NCBI GenBank assembly: GCA_018970255.1
Contig: JAGWWS010000014.1
Coordinates: forward strand, 1 to 64,000
DNA length: 64,000 nucleotides
Origin: Verrucomicrobiota bacterium
GTDB taxonomy: Bacteria; Verrucomicrobiota; Verrucomicrobiia; Chthoniobacterales; Terrimicrobiaceae
Reading direction: 5' to 3'
The notes beneath the pieces are model-generated. The model did not search any database. It saw only the letters and a program-made list of their open reading frames with translations, and was not told the origin of the DNA. A program made the position numbers and the translations under genes. Below, one piece after another: positions 36,823 to 46,852 of this stretch (positions within the stretch are counted from its first letter, which is position 1; each line of letters begins with the position of its first letter).

Positions 36823-37274
36823 AATCCCTCGCCGCCGCCATTTTCCTCGCTGCCGTGCCGGGCCTCATGGCATCGCCGGGAAAATCCCAGCCCTCGCCGC
36901 TGGATTGGAACCCGGCCGCCGAGAGCCCGCGCTCGCGTGCGATCGAAATCGCCGGTGCGGGCGAGGGGACGGGCTACATCGCACGCGACGGGTATTGGCT
37001 TGGAACATTGGAAAAACAAAAACCCGTCCTCGTCGCGGTGGACCTTTTCGCGGGGAATTCCTACCGGTTTTCCGCCGCCGCGCTCGACCCTTCGGTGAGG
37101 CTGCGGGTCTCGGTTTTCGATGGCGACGGCCAGCCGGCGGGATCGGAATCCATGCTGGATTCCCCGGGCGCCACCGCCTCGGTTACGCCGGTCCGCAACG
37201 GGCGGTTCTTTGTCCGCCTCCTTATGACCGAGGGTGACAAGGCCGAAACCTGCATGGTATATTTCTTCAAGTAG
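36819..37274 (+). CDS. Small exported beta-rich protein of unknown function
   Basis: A 151-residue protein with a signal peptide (about 1-18, ending MAS). The rest resembles a small beta-sandwich (VAVDLFAGNSYRFSAAALD, VRLRVSVFDGDGQ), similar in pattern to pre-peptidase C-type or other small carbohydrate/protein-binding modules, but the match is too weak to name. It is translationally coupled to the exported protein upstream and followed after five bases by the ACT-domain gene. Confidence 0.72.
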   Translation: MKSLAAAIFLAAVPGLMASPGKSQPSPLDWNPAAESPRSRAIEIAGAGEGTGYIARDGYWLGTLEKQKPVLVAVDLFAGNSYRFSAAALDPSVRLRVSVFDGDGQPAGSESMLDSPGATASVTPVRNGRFFVRLLMTEGDKAETCMVYFFK

Positions 37275-37279
37275 CTGCC

Positions 37280-37741
37280 ATGAAAGCCGCCACCGCCGAG
37301 AAGTTGAACACCCCCCAAGTCCGCCAATTTTCCGTTTTCCTCCAAAACAAGGTCGGTGCGCTCCTCGAACTCGTGCGATTGCTCGACGAGAGCAACATCG
37401 TTGTCCTGGCCATCAGCATTGCGGATTCCTCGGAGTCTGCCATCAGCCGGATCATCGTGAGCGACCCCGACCGCGCCGCGGAGATTTTCCGCGAGCGCGA
37501 CATCGCCCACAGCGAAACCGACCTCCTCGTTGTTGAAATGAAACAGGGGCCCGGCGACCTTTCCGGGGTCCTTGCGGCCCTGCTCATGGCCGAGGTGAAC
37601 ATCCATTACAGTTATCCGCTCCTCGTGCGCCCGCGGGCGCGGGCCGTCCTCGCCATGCATGTTGACGACATCGAGTGCGCCTCCTCGGTGCTGATCGGCG
37701 AGGGCTTCAAGGTCCTCAACCAGGGCGACCTTTCGCGCTGA
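37280..37741 (+). CDS. ACT-domain protein
   Basis: A 153-residue protein with two ACT-like halves. The first opens with FSVFLQNKVGALLELVRLLDE and NIVVLAISIAD, the second has GPGDLSGVLAALLMAEVNIH. Free-standing tandem ACT proteins usually sense amino acids and regulate metabolism or transport. It lies two bases before a dicarboxylate/amino acid symporter gene, which fits a sensing role for that transporter's substrate (inference). Confidence 0.85.
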   Translation: MKAATAEKLNTPQVRQFSVFLQNKVGALLELVRLLDESNIVVLAISIADSSESAISRIIVSDPDRAAEIFRERDIAHSETDLLVVEMKQGPGDLSGVLAALLMAEVNIHYSYPLLVRPRARAVLAMHVDDIECASSVLIGEGFKVLNQGDLSR

Positions 37742-37743
37742 AG

Positions 37744-39048
37744 ATGCCCGGGGACGCGGCCTCCAGCAGATTGGCCGCGCGCATCCTGGCAGGGCTCGGG
37801 ATCGGCTTGGCGCTCGGGCTCGCCGCAGGAATCCTTGTTCCGCCGGAGGGTCGCGCCGCGCTGGATTGGTGGATCGACGGCGTTATCCAACCCGCAGGGC
37901 GGATTTTCCTCCGGATCATTTTCATGGTCGTCGTGCCCCTGATCATTTCCGCGATCGTAGTCGGCACGATGGAAATGGGGGACATCCGCACGCTCGGCCG
38001 CATTGGTTGGCGCTCGCTTGCCGCAAGCATTGCCCTCTCCGCGGTGAGTGTGGGCGTGGCGCTCGGCATCGTGAACCTGCTGCAGCCCGGCTCCTCGCTG
38101 CCAGCCGACAAGCGCGACGCCTTGGTCGAATCCTACTCGGGCGCTTCGCAAAAAAGCATCGAGCGCGGCAGCCAATCCCAACCGCTCTCCACCACGCTCC
38201 TGAATTTCATCCCCGAGAACCCGCTCGCCGAGGCGGTGAATGCCTTCAACCCCGCGAACACCGGCGGGGGATTGCTCGCCGTGATGGTCTTCAGCCTATT
38301 CGTCGGCGTGGCAATGACCGTCGCGCCGAGGGAAAAAACCAGCACCTTGCGCGGGTTTTTCGAGGGGATGTTCGAAGTTTCCATGGTCATCATCAGCTTT
38401 GCGCTGCGGCTTGCGCCCTTCGGCGTTGCCTGCCTCGGGTTCGTGATCGCCGCGCGCCTCGGGCTCGACCTTTTCCGGACGCTTGGGGCCTATGTGGGCG
38501 TCGTTTTGCTTGGGCTTTCGATCCAACAATTCCTCGTCTACCCGCTTGCGCTCCGACTCTTCGCCGGGCGCAAGCCGTTGGATTTTTTCCGCGGAGCGCG
38601 AGAGGCCATCGCCACCGCATTCAGCACCTCGTCGAGCAACGCCACGCTCCCGGTTTCCATCCGCGTGGCGGAGGCCGGGCTTGGAATCCCGCCACGCATC
38701 GCACGGTTCGTCCTCACGATCGGCGCGAGCGCCAACCAAAACGGCACCGCGCTCTACGAAGGCATCACCGTGTTGTTCCTCGCGCAGGTTTTTGGCGTGG
38801 AACTCACCCTCGGCCAGCAATTCACCGTCGCCCTCATGTGCATCATGGCGGGAATCGGGACGGCCGGCGTGCCCGGCGGCTCCCTGCCGCTTGTCGTGGG
38901 CGTCCTCCTCGCGATCGATGTGCCGCCCGATGCGATCGCCATCATCCTCGGGATCGACCGCTTCCTCGACATGTGCCGCACCACGCTGAATGTGACCGGC
39001 GACCTTGTCGTCGCCACGATCGTTTCCAAAAACCCCGGTCCGGCATGA
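37744..39048 (+). CDS. Dicarboxylate/amino acid:cation symporter (DAACS family)
   Basis: A 434-residue, roughly eight-helix membrane transporter of the GltP/DctA type. The re-entrant loop STSSSNATLPVSIRVAE and the substrate/Na region GASANQNGTALYEG (a variant of the NMDGT motif) identify the family, as does DRFLDMCRTTLNVTGD near the C terminus. It takes up glutamate, aspartate or C4-dicarboxylates with cations. The ATG at 37744 lies two bases after the ACT-protein stop. Its TGA overlaps the coaX ATG. Confidence 0.93.
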   Translation: MPGDAASSRLAARILAGLGIGLALGLAAGILVPPEGRAALDWWIDGVIQPAGRIFLRIIFMVVVPLIISAIVVGTMEMGDIRTLGRIGWRSLAASIALSAVSVGVALGIVNLLQPGSSLPADKRDALVESYSGASQKSIERGSQSQPLSTTLLNFIPENPLAEAVNAFNPANTGGGLLAVMVFSLFVGVAMTVAPREKTSTLRGFFEGMFEVSMVIISFALRLAPFGVACLGFVIAARLGLDLFRTLGAYVGVVLLGLSIQQFLVYPLALRLFAGRKPLDFFRGAREAIATAFSTSSSNATLPVSIRVAEAGLGIPPRIARFVLTIGASANQNGTALYEGITVLFLAQVFGVELTLGQQFTVALMCIMAGIGTAGVPGGSLPLVVGVLLAIDVPPDAIAIILGIDRFLDMCRTTLNVTGDLVVATIVSKNPGPA

Positions 39049-39776
39049 AGCGATACCTGCTCGTCGACATCAGCAATTCCTACACGAAAGCCGCCGTGGC
39101 CTCCGGAGGGAAAATCGGCCGCGTGCACCGGTTCCCGACACCTGCCCTCGATTCCGTGCAAATCCGCCGCGCCGCAGGTTCCAAGCCCCTGGCTGGCGTT
39201 GTCCTCGCCTCGGTGGTTCCAAAAAAAAACCGGGCTGTCCTCGGCGCGTTCCCGAAGGCGCTCGTTGTCGGTCCCGGCTGCAAAATGGGAATCGGGATCG
39301 ACTACCCCGACCCCGCCGCCATCGGTGCAGACCGGCTCGCCAACGCCGCCGGCTGCGTCGCATTCCACGGCGCCCCGGCCATCGTGGTCGATTTCGGCAC
39401 CGCGGTGACATTCGATGTGGTTTCCGCGGATTCGAAATACATTGGCGGCGTGATTGCTCCCGGCCTTGGCGCCATGACCGGTTACCTCCATGAGAAGACC
39501 GCCCTTTTGCCGAACATCACCCTCCGCGAACCGCGCTCGGCGGTCGGCCGTTCCACGCGCGATGCAATGCTCTCCGGCGCCGTCCACGGCTACCGCGGGC
39601 TGGTGAAGGAAATCGCGGCCCGCATCTCCGCCGAGGCCTTTCCGCGCAAAAAACCGCTCCTTGTCGCCACCGGCGGCGATGCCGCGCTGATCGCCGGGAA
39701 GGTTCCGATCTTTGACACCGTCGATCCCCTGCTCACGCTGCGGGGACTCCTCGCCATCGCCCAAAAAAACCTGTGA
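39045..39776 (+). CDS. coaX: Type III pantothenate kinase
   Basis: A 243-residue CoaX that phosphorylates pantothenate, the first step of coenzyme A synthesis. Family stretches are IGADRLANAAG, IVVDFGTAVTFDVVS and GGVIAPGLGAM. The N-terminal phosphate loop reads DISNSYTKAAV rather than the usual DxGNTxxK, with Ser in place of Gly, a mild departure. ATG overlaps the symporter stop (ATGA) and its own TGA overlaps the GTG of the next gene. Confidence 0.9.
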   Translation: MKRYLLVDISNSYTKAAVASGGKIGRVHRFPTPALDSVQIRRAAGSKPLAGVVLASVVPKKNRAVLGAFPKALVVGPGCKMGIGIDYPDPAAIGADRLANAAGCVAFHGAPAIVVDFGTAVTFDVVSADSKYIGGVIAPGLGAMTGYLHEKTALLPNITLREPRSAVGRSTRDAMLSGAVHGYRGLVKEIAARISAEAFPRKKPLLVATGGDAALIAGKVPIFDTVDPLLTLRGLLAIAQKNL

Positions 39777-40666
39777 ACACCGAAATTTTCCAAAACCAAC
39801 CCACCATCAAAATCCAATCCGGGGATTCCACGGCGTTGCTCTCGCCGGCTCACGGAGCGCGCCTCCTTTCCTGGTCGGTCGGTGGAAAGCCCGTCATCCG
39901 CTGGCCCGTGGATGCCGATTGGAGCCGACCCGCCAAGGTCCGCGGCGGCGACCCAGTGCTGTTCCCGTTCATCGCCCGCACATTTTGGGATGGGCGCATC
40001 GGGTTTTGGAAGGACGCGGCCGGAACGGTCCGCCCGGCGCCGATGCACGGCTTCGCCCGCGACTCGGCATTCAGCATCGCGGAAGCGGGGCCCGATTTCC
40101 TGCGGGTCGGCCTGGAGTCCAACGACACCACGAATTCCTGCTATCCGTTTGCCTTCCGTTTCGAAGTCATCCACCGCATCGCCCCCGGCTCGCTCGAAAC
40201 CGTTTTCCGCGTCTCGAACAAAGGCGACAAACCGATGCCCTGGTCCGCCGGGCACCACTTTTATTTCCACCTTCCCGCAGCCGAACGCGCTGCGTGGCGA
40301 CTCGACCTCCCCTGCGAAAACTGGGGCTCCCAGGATTTCTCGGACGGCTCGATCCGTCTCTCCAAGCCCGCCCATGCCGGTGCGCCCGTCTCCGACCCGG
40401 CATGGGTCGACCGTTTCCACATCAAACCGTCCATCGCGTCCATCCGGCTCACACCGCCGGGCGGTCCGGCAATCCGATTTGAAGACACCTCGCCGAAGCC
40501 GGGAGCGTGGCATTGCACCACCACCTGGACCGAAAATGCAGGCTCCGATTTTTTCTGCATCGAACCCTGGAGCGCACTCCCGAATGCGATTCACAACGGA
40601 ATTGGCCTTCGCGTTTTGGAGCCGGGTGTGGTCGATGAAATCGGGGTGCGCCTGCGCCTGTCATAA
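39773..40666 (+). CDS. Aldose 1-epimerase/hexose-phosphate mutarotase-like protein
   Basis: A 297-residue beta-sandwich protein of the aldose epimerase superfamily, which interconverts sugar anomers. Key stretches are SPAHGARLLSWSVGGKPV, MHGFARDSAFSI with the catalytic-type His, SAGHHFYFHL with a second His pair, and FFCIEPWSALPNAIH carrying the Glu. The start is GTG 39773, overlapping the coaX stop (GTGA). It ends 47 bases before tRNA-Pro. Confidence 0.87.
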   Translation: MNTEIFQNQPTIKIQSGDSTALLSPAHGARLLSWSVGGKPVIRWPVDADWSRPAKVRGGDPVLFPFIARTFWDGRIGFWKDAAGTVRPAPMHGFARDSAFSIAEAGPDFLRVGLESNDTTNSCYPFAFRFEVIHRIAPGSLETVFRVSNKGDKPMPWSAGHHFYFHLPAAERAAWRLDLPCENWGSQDFSDGSIRLSKPAHAGAPVSDPAWVDRFHIKPSIASIRLTPPGGPAIRFEDTSPKPGAWHCTTTWTENAGSDFFCIEPWSALPNAIHNGIGLRVLEPGVVDEIGVRLRLS

Positions 40667-40713
40667 TCGTTCTTGAATCCCCGCCGCCGCCGAACCAGAT
40701 TGGTGGCGGATTC

Positions 40714-40787
40714 CGGGCCGTGGCTCAGCTTGGTAGAGCGCTTGAATGGGGTTCAAGAGGTCGAGAGTTCGAATCTCTCCGGCCCGA
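40714..40787 (+). tRNA. tRNA-Pro (anticodon GGG)
   Basis: A complete cloverleaf: acceptor CGGGCCG pairs with CGGCCCG, D stem GCTC/GAGC, anticodon stem CTTGA/TCAAG with loop ATGGGGT and anticodon GGG, and a T arm with GAGAGTTCGAATCTCTC. It is 74 bases with discriminator A. The 3' end of a protein gene runs antisense across 63 of its bases. Confidence 0.95.
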
Positions 40788-41570
40788 TGTTTCCAAAGCT
40801 TCCTCCGTGTCGCGGAGGAGTTCGATCTCGTCCGCGGGGCGCGCTTGTTGCGGGAGTTCCAGCAACTCCATGCGGCCGTCCAAGTGCTCGACCATCGCAG
40901 TGCAGCTCTCCACCCAGTCGCCGCAATTGTAATACGCCACGCCGCCGAAATCCCTCACGGCCGCGGTGTGGATGTGCCCGCACAGAACGCCGTCCACCCC
41001 ATAGTCGCGCGCGTAGCGCACCACGGACTCCTCGAACTTGCCGATGAAGCTGACCACATTTTTCACCTCGGCCTTCACATAGGCGCTGAGCGACCAGTGC
41101 CCGAGCCCGAAGAGCCTGCGGAAAAAATCCACGAGTCCGTTGCACCGCATGAGGAGCACGTAGCCGATGTCTCCCACATGCGCGAGCCACCCGAGGTTTT
41201 GCACGACGGTGTCGAGTTCGTGGCCGTGGATGACCAAAATGCGGCGTCCGTCCGCGGTGGTGTGGACCGCGTTTTTCCGGAGGTCCACGCTGGCGTAGTG
41301 GCCGTGGAAGGATCCGAGGAACTCGTCGTGGTTCCCGATGATGTAGATGATTTCGGTCCCCTTGCGGCCCTTGCGGAGGAGTTTTTGGATCACATCGTTG
41401 TGCTCCTGCGGCCAGTAAATCCCGCGCCGCAGCGCCCAGATGTCGATGAGGTCGCCGACGAGGTAGAGGGTCTCGAATTCCGAGTCCCTGAGGAATTCCA
41501 ACAGAGCCGCCGCTTTGCTGCCGCGCGTCCCGAGGTGCACATCCGAAATCCAACCGGTGCGGTATTGCAT
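40725..41570 (-). CDS. Metallophosphoesterase, UDP-2,3-diacylglucosamine diphosphatase-like
   Basis: A 281-residue calcineurin-like phosphoesterase with the metal-binding set SDVHLG (about 8-13), GDLIDIW, GNHDE, VIHGHE and GHIHTA. The family includes LpxH-like enzymes that cleave the diphosphate in lipid A synthesis, a plausible role in this Gram-negative. The start ATG 41570 (MQYRTGWISDVHLG) places the first motif at the usual distance; earlier ATGs at 41594 and 41639 are possible. The frame has no stop until 40725, so about 20 C-terminal residues (GRRDSNSRPLEPHSS) are encoded antisense to tRNA-Pro. Confidence 0.85.
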   Translation of the reverse strand: MQYRTGWISDVHLGTRGSKAAALLEFLRDSEFETLYLVGDLIDIWALRRGIYWPQEHNDVIQKLLRKGRKGTEIIYIIGNHDEFLGSFHGHYASVDLRKNAVHTTADGRRILVIHGHELDTVVQNLGWLAHVGDIGYVLLMRCNGLVDFFRRLFGLGHWSLSAYVKAEVKNVVSFIGKFEESVVRYARDYGVDGVLCGHIHTAAVRDFGGVAYYNCGDWVESCTAMVEHLDGRMELLELPQQARPADEIELLRDTEEALETSGRRDSNSRPLEPHSSALPS

Positions 41571-41654
41571 CTTGGGAAAAGAATCCCACGCCATCCGCGG
41601 GCGGATGGGAACCCCGCGAATGTTACAATTCCGCCACAAATGCCCCCGGCCGCG

Positions 41655-43016
<1,362 letters not shown>

Positions 43017-43038
43017 GTGGGCGACGGGGCCGCGGGAT

Positions 43039-43503
43039 TTATTTGAGCCGGAAGAGCGCCTGGCCGAATTGCACGGGCTTGCCGTTCTCGGCGCAAACCT
43101 CGGCGACCGTCCCCGAGACCTCGGCCTTCACCTCGTTCATGACCTTCATGGCCTCGATGATGCAAATCACCGTCTCCGGCGTGACGTCCTGGCCCACCGA
43201 AACGAACGGCGCGGCGTCGGGCGAGGGCGCAGAGTAGAAAGTCCCGACCATCGGGGATTTGATTTCCGGTCCGCCGGACTTGGCCGGCGCGGCTGCTGGC
43301 GCCTGTTGGGGTGCCGCCGCGGGCAATGCCGCCGGGGCGGGCGCTTCGAGGATCGGAACCACCTGCGGGGCTTGCGCGATGCGCACGGCCCCCGCCGAAT
43401 CGGTCTTGAGGGTGATTTTGAATCCCTCGCGCTCCATTTTGAAGACGGCGACGCCGTTCTTCTTCATCAGGTCTATGAGTGTGCGAATTTCTTTGAGGTC
43501 CAC
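43039..43503 (-). CDS. accB: Biotin carboxyl carrier protein
   Basis: A 154-residue AccB: an N-terminal helix region, an Ala/Pro-rich linker (about 50-76) and the biotinyl domain with EAMKVMNE, where Lys120 receives biotin. It carries the carboxyl group between AccC and the carboxyltransferase. The start codon is GTG 43503. It heads the accBC unit and is divergent from the tonB-like gene. Confidence 0.97.
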   Translation of the reverse strand: MDLKEIRTLIDLMKKNGVAVFKMEREGFKITLKTDSAGAVRIAQAPQVVPILEAPAPAALPAAAPQQAPAAAPAKSGGPEIKSPMVGTFYSAPSPDAAPFVSVGQDVTPETVICIIEAMKVMNEVKAEVSGTVAEVCAENGKPVQFGQALFRLK

Positions 43504-43531
43504 GGGTAGTAATTTTTGAACTGCGTCGGAA

Positions 43532-43561
43532 ATCCTCTCACGCGCTTTTGCGGGGGGTCAA
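43532..43561 (-). promoter_or_regulatory. Candidate promoter for accBC
   Basis: On the minus strand TTGACC (43561-43556) is followed after 18 bases by GAGGAT (43537-43532), about 30 bases before the accB start. The -10 match is only partial, so this is a weak prediction. Confidence 0.3.
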
Positions 43562-43620
43562 GCTATGGAATTCAGCGCCCGCATTTGCGCGCCGTCGCAC
43601 CCTCTGCCATTCTTGCGCGA

Positions 43621-44577
43621 ATGCAGGCAACCGTGCAGGAACGGCGCGAATGGCGGCGCGAAGCGCTGGCCGCCTTGGCGCTTGCTCTCCTGATCCATCT
43701 CGCCCTCGTTTTCGGTGCGGGGTGGTTTTTTGTTCTCGCCGCCAAAATTCCATTCCAACCCGCCGCGGCGGAACCGGAGCCTGTCCGCCTGGTCATTTTG
43801 CCGCCGGAACCGAAGCCCGCGAAGCGACCGGTTTTTGTTCCGAGCCAATCCGCGGAAACTCCGGCAAGAAAACCGCGCGAGGATACCCCGTTCGAGTCGG
43901 ATCGCGATTCCATCGCAGCTAGTGAAACCGCGCCCACCGGTGCTGATCCACTCCCGAGTGTTGATGGCCGCGAGGAAAATGCCCTAACCCTGCGCGACCA
44001 GGCCTACTCGGCCGGAAGACCCGAGCAGTCCGCCGCGCCTGCCCTTCCCCAGGAATCGAAGCCCGCGGCTCAAGCCGCCTCCACACCGCGTCCCGAGGAA
44101 AAAACCGCCCCTCTTGAGAAACCCCGGCCGACCCCCCAAGCCACACCGAAACCCGCCGAGCAAACCGCCCGCCCCGCCCCGCCCACAGCCACCGGCTATC
44201 GGCCCGAAACCCGGGTGACACGCCTTCGTGGAAATGTCAGCACGCGCGGCCGCGCCTCTGTCGAGGCGAACGCGACTCCGCTCGGTCGTTTCAAAAAACA
44301 AGTCTCCGACGCCATCGGCTCGCGCTGGTATTACTATGTGAAGTCCCAAACCGGTCTGCTCAACCTCGGCACGGTCGAAATCCGTTTCACCGTCGAGTCG
44401 TCTGGAAAAGTCCGCGCCCCCCGCGTTCTTCGCAACACCTCGAACGAAAGCCTCGCCTCGGTCAGCATCGCATCGATCATCAATGCGGAAATCCCGCCCA
44501 TCCCGCCCGATGTCGCCAAACTCCTCGACAACGGCCGCCTCGAAATAGACTACTCCTTCACCGTCCTCGCCAATTGA
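43621..44577 (+). CDS. TonB-like energy-transducing protein
   Basis: A 318-residue protein with the TonB/TolA plan: a short cytoplasmic tail, one transmembrane helix (about 18-40), a long Pro/Lys/Glu/Ala-rich spacer (about 45-215) and a C-terminal domain (about 235-318, GTVEIRFTVESSGKVRAPRV) of the TonB C-terminal type. It couples the proton gradient, via ExbB-ExbD, to outer-membrane receptors or to envelope integrity. The start ATG 43621 is chosen over an earlier open frame lacking a signal. It is coupled to exbB (TGATG). Confidence 0.85.
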   Translation: MQATVQERREWRREALAALALALLIHLALVFGAGWFFVLAAKIPFQPAAAEPEPVRLVILPPEPKPAKRPVFVPSQSAETPARKPREDTPFESDRDSIAASETAPTGADPLPSVDGREENALTLRDQAYSAGRPEQSAAPALPQESKPAAQAASTPRPEEKTAPLEKPRPTPQATPKPAEQTARPAPPTATGYRPETRVTRLRGNVSTRGRASVEANATPLGRFKKQVSDAIGSRWYYYVKSQTGLLNLGTVEIRFTVESSGKVRAPRVLRNTSNESLASVSIASIINAEIPPIPPDVAKLLDNGRLEIDYSFTVLAN

Positions 44578-45212
44578 TGCTTTCGAACCCGACCATCGCC
44601 GGAATCGTCCAATTCTTCGCCCACGGGGGTCCCTTCATGGTCCTGCTGGTCCTCCTCTCGATCCTGTCTTTGACCTCGATCATCCTCCGCGCCCGCCGCC
44701 TCCGCGCGCAAGTGGTGCTTCCCTCCCCCGTCGCCGAGGCCGCCGAAAATTTCACACCGGGAGCGAGTCTTGGACTGCTGCGCGCAGCCATTGTCGAAAA
44801 TCCCTCCGCCCTCTCGCGCATCCTCGCCACGCTCCTCTCCCACACCGATTGGTCGAAGTCCGAAAACCTCGAGGCCGTCCAAACCACCGCCCGCCACGAA
44901 ATGGCGCGCTTGGAAAAAGGCCTCGTCATCCTCGAGATCGCCACCGGCGCCGGCCCGCTGCTCGGGCTGCTCGGCACACTCTCCGGCCTTGTCGGGATTT
45001 TTGCGACCCTCGGCGGCAGCGGCGACCCGGTCCTCGTCGCCCGCGGCATTTCCGAAGCCCTCAACACCACCATCGTCGGCCTCGCCGTCGCCGTCCCCAG
45101 CCTCACCGCCCACAGCTACTTCCAACGCCGCATCGAGATGGCCGCCGTCGAAATGGAATCCATCGCCGGCGACCTCCTCGCGAAGCTCTACCAGCCCGCC
45201 ACCCGCCGCTGA
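44577..45212 (+). CDS. exbB: ExbB/TolQ/MotA-family proton channel protein
   Basis: A 211-residue inner-membrane protein with one N-terminal helix (GGPFMVLLVLLSILSLTSII) and two C-terminal helices carrying the family stretch GPLLGLLGTLSGLVGIFATL and EALNTTIVGLAVAVPSLTAH. With ExbD it forms the proton-driven motor for the TonB-like protein. ATG 44577 overlaps the stop of the upstream gene by one base; a TTG immediately before it is the less likely start. Confidence 0.92.
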   Translation: MLSNPTIAGIVQFFAHGGPFMVLLVLLSILSLTSIILRARRLRAQVVLPSPVAEAAENFTPGASLGLLRAAIVENPSALSRILATLLSHTDWSKSENLEAVQTTARHEMARLEKGLVILEIATGAGPLLGLLGTLSGLVGIFATLGGSGDPVLVARGISEALNTTIVGLAVAVPSLTAHSYFQRRIEMAAVEMESIAGDLLAKLYQPATRR

Positions 45213-45216
45213 CCGC

Positions 45217-45639
45217 ATGCGCTTCTACGCACGCAAACGCCGCAGCCCCGCCGTCAATATCGTCTCCCTGATCGATATCCTCGCGATCCTCCTGATTTTT
45301 TTCATCGTCACCACGACCTTCAAAAAAAACCCGCCCCAGCTGCAAATCAACCTCCCCGATTCGAAGGCCGCCGAAACCTCGCCCGCCCAGCGGAACGAAC
45401 CCCTCGTCCTCGCCGTGAAAAACGCCGAGGAAATCACGCTCGACGGCAAACCCGTCAAAATCCCCGGCCTCGCCGCCGCACTCCGCACCGCCACCGTCGC
45501 AAACCCCTCCCGCCCCGTCGCGCTCCAGGCCGACCGCGAAGCCCCGTTCGGCGTTGTCGTCGGCGTCCTCGACGCGCTCAAGGCCGCCGGCATCCGGGAC
45601 ATCCCCGCCTTCACCCAGCCAGAGCCAGCCAACCCATGA
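45217..45639 (+). CDS. exbD: ExbD/TolR-family protein
   Basis: A 140-residue protein with one N-terminal transmembrane helix containing the conserved Asp (VSLIDILAILLIFFIVTTTF) and a periplasmic domain with ALQADREAPFGVVVGVLDAL. It is the partner of ExbB in the proton channel. It starts at ATG 45217, four bases after exbB, and its TGA overlaps the ATG of def. Confidence 0.92.
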   Translation: MRFYARKRRSPAVNIVSLIDILAILLIFFIVTTTFKKNPPQLQINLPDSKAAETSPAQRNEPLVLAVKNAEEITLDGKPVKIPGLAAALRTATVANPSRPVALQADREAPFGVVVGVLDALKAAGIRDIPAFTQPEPANP

Positions 45640-46193
45640 TCCTCGACATTGCCCAATTCGACCACCCCGCCCTCCGCACGCCCGGCTCGCCCATCCAAAA
45701 AATCGACACCAGCCTGCGCGACCTCGTTGCCGACATGGTCGAAACGATGCGCGAAGCCGACGGCCTCGGCATCGCGGCCCAGCAGGTCGGCCTCCCGCTC
45801 CAGCTCTTCGTCCTCGATGTCCCCCAACTCAAAAAACGCCCCAGCGCCATGCGCATCGGCGGCCGCCGCGCCGAGTTCGAGCCGCTCATGCCGCTCGTCC
45901 TGATGAACGCCGAGGCCGCCACATTCGGAAAAACCCACACCGAGGGCGAAGGTTGCCTGAGCTTCCCGGAAATTTCCGCCCGCGTCGCCCGCCCTCTCTC
46001 CGTCCGCGTGAAAGCCCTCGGCCTCGACGGCGCCACCATCGAGTTCGAAGCCGACGGGCTCCTCGCCCGCGCCGTCCAACACGAACTCGACCACACCCGC
46101 GGCGTCCTTTTCATCGACCGCGCCATCGAGGAGGACCGGTTTGAACTCCCCGACGACATCCGCCGCCTCGTCCGCCCGGCCCCGCCCGCATAG
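45636..46193 (+). CDS. def: Peptide deformylase
   Basis: A 185-residue enzyme that removes the N-formyl group from nascent proteins. The three metal-site motifs are intact: [10 protein letters not shown] (43-52), EGCLSFP (Cys107) and QHELDHTRG (His149, Glu150, His153). An insertion of about ten residues ([19 protein letters not shown]) sits between motifs 1 and 2. It is coupled to exbD by ATGA. Confidence 0.97.
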   Translation: MILDIAQFDHPALRTPGSPIQKIDTSLRDLVADMVETMREADGLGIAAQQVGLPLQLFVLDVPQLKKRPSAMRIGGRRAEFEPLMPLVLMNAEAATFGKTHTEGEGCLSFPEISARVARPLSVRVKALGLDGATIEFEADGLLARAVQHELDHTRGVLFIDRAIEEDRFELPDDIRRLVRPAPPA

Positions 46194-46236
46194 ACCCCTT
46201 GCGCGCCCGGCCCCGCTTTGGCATCTTCCCGCCGCC

Positions 46237-46812
<576 letters not shown>

Positions 46813-46828
46813 GCTTCCCGGGCGTTTT

Positions 46829-46852
46829 CTGACGCCTGTAGTTTTCCGTCAG
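46829..46852. other. Hairpin between convergent cyclophilin and rng genes
   Basis: CTGACG and CGTCAG form 6 bp arms around a 12-base loop in the 36-base gap between the two stop codons, the second arm overlapping the rng stop. No good T-run follows in either direction, so it is at most a weak bidirectional terminator. Confidence 0.3.
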
